The translations under genes and the position numbers were made by a program. From Ampullaceana balthica (taxonomy: Eukaryota > Mollusca > Gastropoda > Lymnaeidae), in assembly GCA_944989445.1 (NCBI GenBank), contig CALYLW010000041.1, forward strand, positions 2,303,285 to 2,367,284: 64,000 nt of DNA. Reading direction: 5' to 3'. Below, in pieces: positions 22,272 to 35,000 of the stretch. The notes below the pieces were generated by a model. The model had not been told where the DNA came from. It ran no database searches and worked only from the letters and a program-made list of their open reading frames with translations. How positions within the stretch are numbered: the stretch's first letter is position 1; the number at the start of each line of letters is the position of its first letter.

Positions 22272-23600
22272 GGAAATCATTCTATATTACATTAAAAGTC
22301 GATTCAAATAAGTAATTCTGAAATTAAACACAATATGACTTCATATCCCCTCACGCTACATCACACCAAGAATGTGTCAATATAATGCGCACCACGCAAC
22401 AATCTAACATAAGCATTCACAAAGCAGGAAAACCCCATTAAATTAACTATCATTCTAGATTACATTAAAAGTTAAAAGTCATTTCAAATCAATATCGTTC
22501 AAATTACACAAAACAATTGCTTTAAAAAATTGCTTCTAAAATTACGGGAGTCGAACGTAAAGACATTTTTGAAAAGTTCCTTCTTCAACATTGTTCTAAA
22601 TATTATTAGCTATTTTTTCACGTTTGTTTCAACCCGATAGATGTCATGGTTGACGAGAAATTGACAAAATACTGATATTTTTTAAGGTTTTATTTTATTT
22701 TCCAGGAAATCCAGTAAACTTTTTCGGTATTATTTTGGCCGTTGCACATCCTTGGGACCTCCTTAGCATACTTACAAAAGACCCAAACCCTCTATCTGGT
22801 ATGGTTCAGGAGGAGTTGCATTGTCAAGCTTGACAGACATTTCGAATCAATAAACGCAATTTGTCCAAGCGAAATTGCGTTAATAAAGATATGTGTAATA
22901 AATTCAACAACGCTAACACAGCATAACCTGAATAATATACTAAGCATAAGTCAAATAAGGACTTAAACTATTTAATACCCCAAGGTCTTATACAAACAAA
23001 AACAATTATAATAATCACTGTCGCCGAGAAATATGTCAATATTTACAAGTTCCTGCCCTTACCTGGGTTTTTCCTCACATTGAATGGAACATTGTAATTA
23101 ATTTATTTTGCCTTTTATAACTCCATGCCTCATCAAAGTCATGTACTGGCGGACACACGTGGAACATTTCAATTAAATGACACCGATGGACAAGAGAAAG
23201 AGACAGAGAGGGGACAAGAACGTTGAGAGGACAGAGAGAGAGGACAATGACGTTGAGAGAGGGACAGAGAGAGGACAAGGACGTTGAGAGAGGGACAGAG
23301 ATCAGTTTTTAAAAAATGTTTTAATTAAAATATCTATTAAATTTTCTGCACTCGAATTCCATACAATATTGCTAACTTGAGAACTAAGTTATAATAATAT
23401 CTGAATATCAGTGTCTCACGCGGGAGTGAACTGACACGAGTACTCTGTTATAATGATACCTGAATGTTCTCTTTAGCTCCCGTGGGAGTGAAACTGAATT
23501 TCTGTGGAACGACACGATCGGCGTAAGGATATCTATGGAATATTCCTATGTACTTCCTTATTCTGCGCCTCGGGTGTCATAGTCTCAGCGGTCCGTGTTG
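22272..23600. other. Intergenic, no gene seen
   Basis: AT-rich, with a short purine-rich block of GAGAGGACA-type words at 23195-23300. No supported gene. Confidence 0.45.
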
Positions 23601-23639
23601 AGTTTTTCACTTATGTGATCTAGATTCCGTGTTTTGTAA

Positions 23640-25985
23640 ACGAGGTTGTGGATGAGGAGTGTGGATGGAGGTTGTGGATATGGAGTGTGGATGAAGGCTG
23701 TGGATATGGAGTGTGGATGGAGGTTGTAGATATTGAGTGTGGATGGAGGTTGTGGATATTGAGTGTGGATGGAAGTTGTGGATATTGAGTGTGGGTGGAG
23801 GTTGTAGATATTGAGTGTGGATGGAGGTTGTAGATATTGAGTGTGGATGGAAGATGTGGATATTGAGTGTGGATGGAGGTTGTGGATATTGAGTGTGGAT
23901 GGAGGTTGTGGATATTGAGTGTGGATGGAGGTTGTGGATATTGAGTGTGGATGGAATTTGTGGATATTGAGTGTGGATGGGGGTTGTGGATATTGAGTGT
24001 GGATGGAAGTTGTGGATATTGAGTGTGGATGCAAGTTGTGGATATTGAGTGTGGGTGGAGGTTGTAGATATTGAGTGTGGATGGAGGTTGTAGATATTGA
24101 GTGTGGATGGGAGTTGTGGATATTGAGTGTGGATGGAGGTTGTGGATATTGAGTGTGGATGGAGGTTGTGGATATTGAGTGTGGATGGAGGTTGTGGATA
24201 TTGAGTGTGGATGGAAGATGTGGATATTGAGTGTGGATGGAAGTTGTGGATATTGAGTGTGGATGGAAGTTGTGGATATTGAGTGTGGATGGAGGTTGTG
24301 GATATTGAGTGTGGATGGAGGTTGTGGATATTGAGTGTGGATGGAAGATGTGGATATTGAGTGTGAATGGAGGTTGTGGATATTGAGTGTGGATGGAAGT
24401 TGTGGATATTGAGTGTGGATGGAAGTTGTGGATATTGAGTGTGGATTGAGGTTGTGGATATTAAGTGTGGATGGAGGTTGTGGATATGGAGTGTGGATGG
24501 AGGTTGTGGATATTGAGTGTGGATGGAGGTTTTGGATATTGGGTGTGGATGGAGGTTGTGGATATTGAGTGTGGATGGAAGTTGTGGATATTGAGTATGA
24601 TAGAGGTTGTGGATATTGAGTGTGGATGGAGGTTGTGGATATGGAGTGTGGATGAAGGCTGTGGATATGGAGTGTGGATGGAGGTTGTAGATATTGAGTG
24701 TGGATGGAGGTTGTGGATATTGAGTGTGGATGGAAGTTGTGGATATTGAGTGTGGGTGGAGGTTGTAGATATTGAGTGTGGATGGAGGTTGTAGATATTG
24801 AGTGTGGATGGAAGATGTGGATATTGAGTGTGGATGGAGGTTGTGGATATTGAGTGTGGATGGAGGTTGTGGATATTGAGTGTGGATGGAGGTTGTGGAT
24901 ATTGAGTGTGGATGGAATTTGTGGATATTGAGTGTGGATGGGGGTTGTGGATATTGAGTGTGGATGGAAGTTGTGGATATTGAGTGTGGATGCAAGTTGT
25001 GGATATTGAGTGTGGGTGGAGGTTGTAGATATTGAGTGTGGATGGAGGTTGTAGATATTGAGTGTGGATGGGAGTTGTGGATATTGAGTGTGGATGGAGG
25101 TTGTGGATATTGAGTGTGGATGGAGGTTGTGGATATTGAGTGTGGATGGAGGTTGTGGATATTGAGTGTGGATGGAAGATGTGGATATTGAGTGTGGATG
25201 GAAGTTGTGGATATTGAGTGTGGATGGAAGTTGTGGATATTGAGTGTGGATGGAGGTTGTGGATATTGAGTGTGGATGGAGGTTGTGGATATTGAGTGTG
25301 GATGGAAGATGTGGATATTGAGTGTGGATGGAGGTTGTGGATATTGAGTGTGGATGGAAGTTGTGGATATTGAGTGTGGATGGAAGTTGTGGATATTGAG
25401 TGTGGATTGAGGTTGTGGATATTAAGTGTGGATGGAGGTTGTGGATATGGAGTGTGGATGGAGGTTGTGGATATTGAGTGTGGATGGAGGTTTTGGATAT
25501 TGGGTGTGGATGGAGGTTGTGGATATTGAGTGTGGATGGAAGTTGTGGATATTGAGTATGATAGAGGTTGTGGATATTGAGTGTGGATTGAGGTTGTGGA
25601 TATTGAGTGTGGATGGAGGTTGTGGATATTGAGTGTGGATGGAAGATGTGGATATTGAGTGTGGATGGAGGTTGTGGATATTGAGTGTGGATGGAGGTTG
25701 TGGATATTGAGTGTGGGTGGAGGTTGTGGATATTGAGTGTGGATGGAGGTTGTGGATATTGAGTGTGGATGGAGGTTGTGGATATTGAGTGTGGATGGAA
25801 GTTGTGGATATTGAGTGTGGATGGAGGTTGTGGATATTGAGTGTGTGTGGAGGTTGTGGATATTGAGTGTGGATGGAAAATGTGGATATTGAGTGTGGAT
25901 GGAGGTTGTGGATATTGAGTGTGGATGGAAGATGTGGATATTGATTGTGGATGGAGGTTGTGGATATTGAGTGTGGATCATGGAG
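23640..25985. repeat. Large minisatellite, 26-bp unit, about 90 copies, with 961-bp higher-order repeat
   Basis: Unit begins TGTGGATATTGAGTGTGGAT and ends GGAGGT. The plus strand of the consensus unit has no C at all. Marker variants recur at a fixed distance: GGATGAAGGCTG near 23690 and 24651, GGAATTTG near 23951 and 24912, GAGTATGATAGAGG near 24593 and 25554. The higher-order period is therefore 961 bp, or 37 units minus the one base missing from the GAGTATGATAGAGG unit. Minus-strand frames of 462 and 506 codons (26-residue period) are by-products. Confidence 0.95.
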
Positions 25986-26149
25986 GTTAGGCTTTGGTAG
26001 ACAGCGGAATGTGAGAGTGAGTTGCGGGTTTGGAATTGTTACTATTTTGATTTTTGAAACGTGTTTATGAGTTGTGGACGTCGAATTTTTATATATGGAA
26101 TTGTGGATCTTAATTTTAGAAGGTTTCTTGCATATACCGGTAGTTGTTT

Positions 26150-26575
26150 TGGACTTCTTGTATAGTTGTTGTAGACTTATTTTATTGTTGTTGCAGAATT
26201 ATTGTATTGTTGTTGCAGACTTATTGTATTGTTGTTGTAGACTTATTCTATAGCTGTTGTAGACTTATTGCATAGTTGTTGTAGACCTATTGTATTGTTG
26301 TTGTAGACCTATTGTATAGTTGTTGTAGACTTATTGTATAGTTGTTGCAGAATTATTGTATTGTTGTTGCAGACTTATTGTATTGTTGTTGTAGACTTAT
26401 TCTATAGCTGTTGTAGACTTATTGCATAGTTGTTGTAGACCTATTGTATTGTTGTTGTAGACCTATTGTATAGTTGTTGTAGACTTATTGTATAGTTGTT
26501 GTAGACCTATTGTATAGTTGTTGTAGACTTATTGTATTGTTGTTGTATACTTATTGTATTGTTGTTGTAGAGTTT
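26150..26575. repeat. Minisatellite, 22-bp unit, about 20 copies
   Basis: Unit TTATTGTATAGTTGTTGTAG plus AC. A block of seven units (from about 26187) is repeated at about 26341, a 154-bp higher-order period. Confidence 0.9.
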
Positions 26576-27124
26576 TGGACGGTGTGCCAAGGATGTCAAA
26601 TATAAGTTTTAAAGCCACAGTTGTTGATTTTAGTATGTTGCGTATTGCAATGACGTACAAAGGCGATTTTTCTCCGTAAACAGAAAGTAGATCAAATTTC
26701 AAAATTGCCATCATAATGTCCCTTACATAATTCATTCTTGTTAAAAATATCAATGTAGCTGTCTGTCTCGCACTGCCAATGTTTTCTCACGCTATTCCCA
26801 TTCCACATCGTCGTGTCAATTTAAAGGATATGATGAATTCACGTTTTATCGTGTTTCGTGCCTGAACCGGGCAATTATTCATTACTCTACAGCAACAAGA
26901 GCTTCCCGCACCCTGATACCGTCTGGACAATTGATAACAGTTGGGAGATCCTGCCAGAGAAACACATCTGGTTTCTCAGAAATATGATCCGACGCACGAC
27001 TTGATAATTGAATCTCATCGTTGTAAAGCGGTTTGGGTGAACTTTGCATTCCGGAAACAACACTGTTGGGGTTGGGGGGGGGGCAGTACTTTCATTTAGA
27101 TTTTGCGAAATTCCATGAATAAAT

Positions 27125-27320
27125 GATATCTTTAAATAAGTGATATTTTTAATAAATGATATTTTTAATAAATGATATTTTTAATAAATGATATTTTTAA
27201 TAAATGATATTTTTAATAAAATGATATTTTTAAAAAATAACATCTCTGAATAAATAATATCTTTGAAAAAATGATATCTTTGAATAAATAATAGCTTTGT
27301 TGTATAAATGATATCTTTGG
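27125..27320. repeat. AT-rich minisatellite, about 16-bp unit
   Basis: Repeats of AATAAATGATATTTTT, degenerating rightwards into ATAATATCTTTGA forms. Confidence 0.8.
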
Positions 27321-27479
27321 TACTACCCCACTTGGCAGATCAACGAACGCTAAACAACGAACTTTTTTGACCCACTCCACGCCATTTATGTTGTTTTTTT
27401 TCCACCATTCTTCTATCAATATATCCACTCCCAAAAATCACTCCAGCTTCAATCTAACACGTCCATTTGGCTCGTAATT

Positions 27480-27840
27480 TAATACAACCAGCTCCACGAA
27501 GCACACAACATATCCCCGCGCTCCCCCAATCTAGATAAAACCAGAGCAGCTTTGTTTTGGCCGCTGCATCCTTCTCACCATCGCTCCCATCAGGACCTGT
27601 ACAACCGCCCTAAAACAGACCGGACCGACCATGATGGCGAGCAGGAAGCTTTGGTGGCCGCAAAACAATCAAGTATCGCCAGGCCCCCAGAGATTGGCGG
27701 CAGATTACGAATCCTATTGTTAATGATGATTCCTATATCGATACGCCCGTTGCATGCGACGTCAGGCCGGCAGCATGGCAATCGATACCAACCGATCGAT
27801 CTCGCCCTGCATGCTTATCGCCGCTTCGAGGCTTAACAAC
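27480..27840. other. Less AT-rich block, possible regulatory or exonic remnant
   Basis: Contains CCTATATCGATACG, GCAATCGATACC and CCGATCGATC within a stretch of balanced composition. Both strands have 60-90-codon frames but no splice signals or known protein. Regulatory DNA is possible; this is inference. Confidence 0.2.
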
Positions 27841-28136
27841 AAAAACTGCAGAACTGCAAAATAAAAATATGAAATTAATTTATTAAAAATTATTTTTTTT
27901 GGTTATTACTATTACCCAACAGTTGGGTTAGGTTTTAATGTTTTAATTGTACTGGTATGAAGCAAATATTCTATTTTGTTTTATGAAGGGGGGAAAAATG
28001 TATTCGTTAGTTTGTGGTTTATTTTCTAGTTTTTTTTTATTGTTGAGGTCTATTATGTGCTTCCTCATGGTCTAAACTTGTATTGCTAATTTTCAATAAT
28101 TAAAAGATCTTTGAGTTTGTTTTGAGTTTTGAAATT

Positions 28137-28314
28137 ATCTGTTGTCTTAATCATCTATTGTCTTAATCATCTGTTGTCTTAATCGTCTTTTGTCTTAATC
28201 ATCTGTTGTCTTAATCATATATTGTCTTAATCATCTGTTGTCTTAATCATCTGTTGTCTTAATCATCTGTTGTCTTAATCATCTGTTGTCTTAATCATCT
28301 GTTGTCTTAATCAT
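28137..28314. repeat. Minisatellite, 16-bp unit, about 11 copies
   Basis: Unit TTGTCTTAATCATCTG with little variation. Confidence 0.9.
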
Positions 28315-28721
28315 CCAGCGCTACGTTTAAACAAAAGTTGCAACAAAGTTAAATGGTAAATTTTTTCCTTCACCTGAAATATTGAATCTCTGTTTTTATT
28401 GCCTCACGATGGCTGGAAATTTCAGAGCTGTCCTTTCGCCTGTGAATATCAAGACGACAATAAATTCATTTACTACAGTCACGAGGTAAATGACAACGAC
28501 ATTTGCGCTGTCGTTAAATGGAAAGTATGTCAAATAGGTCAAATTTGATTGCACATAATAATTTATGAATCCTTCAAATTATCATCAGTAAACTGTACAA
28601 TGTCATAGAAGCAGAGGTGTGCTTGAGTAGAGATCTTAACAACAAACCCGGCCTCATTATAATTTCACTTGAAATAAGAGAACCGCCTGAACATATCATT
28701 GTGTTTAAATACTTTTTTGTC

Positions 28722-28922
28722 ATATCAGTGTCACAAAGCCAAGGCGTCATATCAGTGTCACATACCCAAGGCGTCATATCAGTGTCACATACCCAAGGCG
28801 TCATATCAGTGTCACATACCCAAGGCGTCATATCAGTGTCCCATACCAAAGGCGTCATATCAGTGTCACATACCCAAAGCGTCATATCAGTGTCACATAC
28901 CCAAGGCGTCATATCAGTGTCT
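28722..28922. repeat. Minisatellite, 27-bp unit, 7 copies
   Basis: Unit contains GTCATATCAGTGTCACATAC and CCAAGGC. Nine-residue periods are open on both strands (GVISVSHTQ on plus), a repeat artefact. Confidence 0.9.
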
Positions 28923-29089
28923 GTCGTGCTGCATTCCCAGTTTAAAACACAGCATCGTTACAATGTCCGTCGCCATTCCGAAAATAAAATTCGACATCAT
29001 TATATTTATTCTCCCATTCCATGATTACAACACAACATCATTACAAACGCCCTTCACCATTCCCTGATTAAAATCAAGAGTAGGATATG

Positions 29090-29752
29090 TGTCGTGCCGC
29101 ATTCCCTGATTATAACGCAGGATTATATTTGTGGTGCCGCATTCCCTGATTATAACGCAGGATTATATTTGCGGTGCCGCATTCCCTGATTATAACGCAG
29201 GATTATATTTGCGGTGCCGCATTCCCTGATTATAACGCAGGATAACATTTGCGGTGCCGCATTCCCTGATTATAACGCAGGATTATATTTGCGGTGCCGC
29301 ATTCCCTGATTATAACGCAGGATTATATTTGCGGTGCCGCATTCCCTGATTATAACGCAGGATTATATTTGCGGTGCCGCATTCCCTGATTATAACGCAG
29401 GATTATATTTGCGGTGCCGCATTCCCTGATTATAACGCAGGATAACATTTGCGGTGCCGCATTCCCTGATTATAACGCAGGATTATATTTGCGGTGCCGC
29501 ATTCCCTGATTATAACGCAGGATAACATTTGCGGTGCCGCATTCCCTGATTATAACGCAGGATTATATTTGCGGTGCCGCATTCCCTGATTATAACGCAG
29601 GATTATATTTGCGGTGCCGCATTCCCTGATTATAACGCAGGATAACATTTGCGGTGCCGCATTCCCTGATTATAACGCAGGATTATATTTGCGGTGCCGC
29701 ATTCCCTGATTATAACGCAGGATTATATTTGCGGTGCCGCATTCCCTGATTT
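29090..29752. repeat. Minisatellite, 40-bp unit, about 17 copies
   Basis: Unit contains GCCGCATTCCCTGATTATAA and CGCAGGATTATATTTGCGGT. A minor variant with GATAACATTT occurs in units near 29241, 29441, 29521 and 29641. Confidence 0.95.
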
Positions 29753-29759
29753 AAAAAAC

Positions 29760-30990
29760 ATTATTCTAATATCTCTTGCCACACGCCTTGCTATAAAAAC
29801 ACTAGAACATTGTCTGTCTTTGATGACGTCGTCAAGGCGAGCATCGATCATCACGGGAGTCCACATTCAGAGCAGAGCCAGCGGTTCCATCATTTTTTAG
29901 TCGGTGACGTGTCAAAATACCTGTCATTATGACCTGCAATTTGGTGCTCATCTCTGGTCTGCTCAACAAGGCGAGCGTGCAAAATTTTATTTTATTTTTA
30001 AAAAAAATACGACTTCGCTCAAAATGTCAAGCCTTTTATTGTTAACGATGGCACGATGGCCTGGTCTGGTGAAATTTTAAAACAAAAATTCTAAAAATAC
30101 GTGTTGTTATCGGCAGGATAACAATGAAGCCAATAACTGATGTAAGCTTGAAAGCGGTAGACAGGAAATTTCTTTCAGAAACCACAAGTCTTGTGAACAG
30201 AACGAGCTTTGAGTATGGCAAAGAAAAGTGGGACGATTGTAAGAACATCGATAGTAAATGAATTAGGATTAATTTCTGCATGAATTATTGTAGACGTCGC
30301 TTAGTCTTAAGCTTTCGAATACTTCTAGAATGCCACCAAAGGCTTGTGCTCTTGGTTGATCAATTTCGTTATTGGTTTTGTCCAAATCGTGTTGACAGTC
30401 AGTAGGGATATCTATAATTATTGAACTCTAGGCCTGCCCTCCCACCCCCAACTCAATCTTTTTTTTAACTAAGTAAAACAACTCGTAATATTCCCAAAGC
30501 GCCAACCTTATTTTAAAAAAGAAAAGAAAAAAGGCACTAGCTACAAATAGAGCCCCCATTCCACCTTACTGTTCTAGTGAATTTTATAGCGCAATCAGCA
30601 CCATGCCTTGTAAAGATATGTCAAACGGTTTTGACATTCAACTTTGTTTGTCACCTGGGCGCACCAAGCTATATTTGGACCGCGGATGTACATGAGATGC
30701 CACCTCGCCAGGCTGGTTCTGCCCAGTTATACATAGCTGAGACATACTCTGTCTTTGTAGGAAAACAAAAGAGTCAATTTTCAATGAATGATAACACTTG
30801 TATAACCAGCACACAAAAAAAAACTAGGAAAATGCAATTTATGTATTCTTATCCAGTTGTCATTGGCAGTGCGGCTTATTAAGCGGCTTTGTTTGTTGTT
30901 GTTGTTGTTTGTTTTTTTTAATGTGAATACAATATGTTTTAACGGTGAGTTGTCTAAGTCAATATCTTTAAATACACCAAAAAATGAAAA
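29760..30990. other. Intergenic or upstream intronic, no supported gene
   Basis: A 101-codon open frame at 30577-30882 has some codon-like character, but its end does not join in phase with the exon at 32005. No repeat here. Confidence 0.35.
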
Positions 30991-31002
30991 ATGTCTAGAC
31001 TC

Positions 31003-31532
31003 AAATAGAACATATCAACAATAGAACATATCAACAATAGAACATATCAACAATAGAACATATCAACAATAGAAGATATCAACAATAGAACATATCAACA
31101 ATAGAACATATCAACAATAGAAGATATCAACAATAGAACATATCAACAATAGAACATATCAACAATAGAACATATCAACAATAGAAGATATCAACAATAG
31201 AACATATCAACAATAGAACATATCAACAATAGAACATATCAACAATAGAACATATCAACAATAGAACATATCAACAATAGAACATATCAACAATAGAACA
31301 TATCAACAATAGAACATATCAACAATAGAACATATCAACAATAGAACATATCAACAATAGAACATATCAACAATAGAACATATCAACAATAGAACATATC
31401 AACAATAGAACATATCAACAATAGAACATATCAACAATAGAACATATCAACAATAGAACATATCAACAATAGAACATATCAACAATAGAACATATCAACA
31501 ATAGAACATATCAACAATAGAACATATCAACA
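31003..31532. repeat. Minisatellite, 16-bp unit, about 33 copies
   Basis: Unit CATATCAACAATAGAA. A variant with GATATC occurs only in the first third. The rest is uniform, as expected from recent expansion at one side. Confidence 0.95.
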
Positions 31533-32004
31533 ATTTTGTTATCATCTGAATGAAGTAAAGTTGTGCAATAAAAATTAAAAGCGAGTGACCAAGACATAAA
31601 TACTTTCAACCCAGTATTTGGACACATTAGTTTACAATACGCAATGCTTATCCACCCCCCCCCCAAGTGAAGGTTAAAAATGTGAAATCCAACGTATTTC
31701 TTCTATATCTGAGGTGTAAAAATCGATGTAATTTTATTTCCAGTTTATTTCCTTTGACTTATGAATGATTTTATAGCCATCTTATTAATTTTAACTTTAG
31801 AGTGATTGGATAAAAAAACTCATTACCTTTACCTTTTGAGTGATTGCATATCCCAATTAATATCTTTAACTTTCAGGTCTACACACTTAAGTGTTGAAAT
31901 ATCCAAATTATTTCCTTTAAACTTATTTGTTTCACCAATTGATTTAGTAAACAGAAAATTTCAAGCAATGAGTTGTACAACTTCAAATCTCTTCTCCTCC
32001 CCAG

Positions 32005-35000
32005 ACTTGATCACGTGACGTTACCCCCACGTGAGGTCAAGCTGTACAAACTGGAATACGGCTGCTGTGACGGGGACACAGACTGCAATGAAGGTATGGA
32101 CTATTCATTTTGTCCCCATCAATATACATAATTTTCAATCACTGTCACGTCTGTATTGTCTGTCCGTGACGCTACTAATTTTAGAAAGCAGCGCACTAAA
32201 TTACTGCACCAATGCATCAAAAGGTGTGAAATTAAAGATGTGCTGTAAAAAAATATTACACATATATGACGTCATTGTTTTAGCTCATATTTTAATTTTG
32301 GAACAGGGAACAATGTAAAAAGAGGATTTGGGTACATTTCATAAAGTTTAATATTTCGTATTTATCAAACAACGACAAGTTAGTTGGGCTTTTGAAAAAG
32401 GTCGGCGCCGTAGGTGCCCTTAAAAAAAGTGCATTTTTTCAAAATAAATAGATTTCAACTGAAAACTTCCGTCATTTTTGACGGGTGATACGCTAGAATA
32501 AATATTTTTTCACAATCTTTGTTTAAAAATTAAATTCTTGACTCAACAGAAATGAAAATGTGACGCTTTTTGCTCTATGGCCTTCCCTATAATGCAATGA
32601 TCACCTTTCTGAGCTCTATGGCCTTCCCTATAAGGCAATGATCACCTTTCTGAGCTCTATGGCCTTCCCTATAAGGCAATGATCACCTTTCTGAGCTCTA
32701 TGGCCTTCCCTATAAGGCAATGATCACCTTTCTGAGCTCTGCACTCTGAATTTTGTAAAGTTGTCTGGTAGATGACTCTATTTTCATGGCTACAATGTTT
32801 CATTCTTTTACTTGAATTAAACCAGAGTTAACTGACAATGACAAAAGAAATAAAATAAACAGTGTAACCATTAGATATTCTCAATAAGTCACTGGTCCTA
32901 ATGAATTATTCAACAGAAAAATTCAAATGTACTATAGGAAATAGTTTTTAACATATATATTAGTTGATTACTTGAAAATATTAGACTAAGAGACCGTCAA
33001 AAGGTACTTGCTACACAATAGGGAAAATACAAGTATTCAGTGACGATTTTATAAAAGCTCCGATTTAAATGATACACTGAAAGAAAAGCTTGTTATATGA
33101 TAGTCTGGGGCTAAAAAATGTTTATAATGTAGCAGCGTTTTTTTTTCTTAAGGATATTTTGTTCTTCTTCAAATAATAGAAGTCGTGTCAGATCCAATTC
33201 CCAGACGCTCGTCAGATGATAGAAATTCTTACATATTAAAAAAATGTGTTTATATATTCTGTTGTCGAATTTTTTATTTCTAAAAAGTCTACAGCGTTAA
33301 ACAATAATTTGACAGAGGTGAAGACATGTTTGCTGCCAGTTGGGTTAAATGATGGCCTAATTTAACTGAAATAAATCTCGGATGCTGGACGAGTATTCCA
33401 CCCTCGTTTTCATTTTTTTAAAACAGTACACGCCCCAAATCTAACTTTGTATGCTGTACTTTTTTGGAATGTAAACATTCGTATTTTTAAGACGTTCTTT
33501 CTATTGTAACCAGTGAAGACAAATAGGTTAGAAAGTGGTGGACACAGCCTGTGTGTCCTCTTATTTGAATGTTACATCAGTAGAGTCACATAGGTTTGAA
33601 AGTGGTGGACACAGCTTCTGACATCTTATTATTTTAATTTTATAATGTTGGATTGACCGAGGCATACAAGACTCTTCTAAAATATTTTCCACCATTCATT
33701 TTTTAAAATTTAATTTTTTATTGAATTCTTTTACGGATTACTTATCAAGTGTGTCTTATAGCGATATCGGCAATAACATTTTTTTATACCATAAGTGCCC
33801 ATTAGCCTGTGCGAGATTAAGTTGATTCTTTTTGAAAGCGGGATTTTGTGTTTAATGAAAGCTGTCTGCTCTGGACTTAATTAAAATATGAAAATTATCT
33901 CTAAAATGTGGGAGATAAAGAAAACGGCAATGAAACAATTACTACGAGATAGATGAAAATTTATCATTTTTACAGAATGTCAAATGTTTTACCATCGTTT
34001 AGGCCACAGTTAAAATGGTGGTGGGGACATTTAAAAAAAAATCCATGAGAACGTTAAAGATGTGTCCCTTATGAAATGGATATTTTTTTCTTCAATTTTT
34101 TTATATTTACAAATAACACTTGGCTTGTCTCTGTTTCAGCAAAAGGGATCCATTCTTCAGGATTTGATTCCACTGATGAGAAGTTCTTGGCTATCGTTCT
34201 AGGGTCGACAGCAGCCTGCGTCATCATCGTCATCATCATATTCGCTATAACATTCTATACAAAGAAAACAAGGTACGGATGTTGGGTGATATGGAATTTT
34301 GGACTAAAATTGTCTATACCATTTTTACACTTTTTTCTCTTCCTGAGGGGTATGTAGTTACGTGCATCTTATTTGCCATGACACTCTATGTGCAAAGAAA
34401 CCAAAATATAATTTTATGCATTTAATTTGCTGTATTTATGTGAACAAAGATGTCGAGGTAATTTAACTGTGTGGAATATTATTAAATGTATTTAATTTCT
34501 GCTTGATGATGTAAAAATAAAAAATTAATCGAATTTCAGAAGAAAACTAAATTTGATTTCATGTTATTTCCTAGAATAATAAATATTTTTAATCATTAAA
34601 AGAATAAACGAACTTCAGAAAGATTTTGGGAATTAATTAACAATTAATAAAATACTGAATTTGATATCAAGAATATAAAACGCTATTCCTGGTTTGCATT
34701 TTGTTCTCCCTTTCAAATTTCAATAAAAGACAAATGGAGTGGGAGATATCATAAATCAGCTATCAGAATTAGCATTTTCAGAGTAGCGTAATGAAAAGAA
34801 TATCAGATCGGCAGTTAACGTCAGTGTGTCTGTGTGGTCAACCAGTTGGTGGGGGTCGGGGCGGGGGTCGTCTAAATTGAATGGTGGTACAGGGTGAAGT
34901 CATGCTTGAGGTCCACCTGACCCAGTGTGTCTGTGTGGTCAACCAGTTGGTGGGGGTCGGGGCGGGGGTCGTCTAAATTGAATGGTGGTACAGGGTGAAG

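Noticed and set aside
23607..25981. Minus-strand open frames of 462 and 506 codons rich in His, Pro, Ser and Thr
   Set aside because: They translate the 26-bp minisatellite (26-residue period), are frameshifted relative to each other by a one-base deletion in a repeat unit, and have no splice or gene context.
30577..30882. Possible upstream exon of the receptor-like gene
   Set aside because: The only nearby GT in frame leaves phase 0, while the exon at 32005 needs two preceding bases; no strong acceptor. Transcripts could still revive it.
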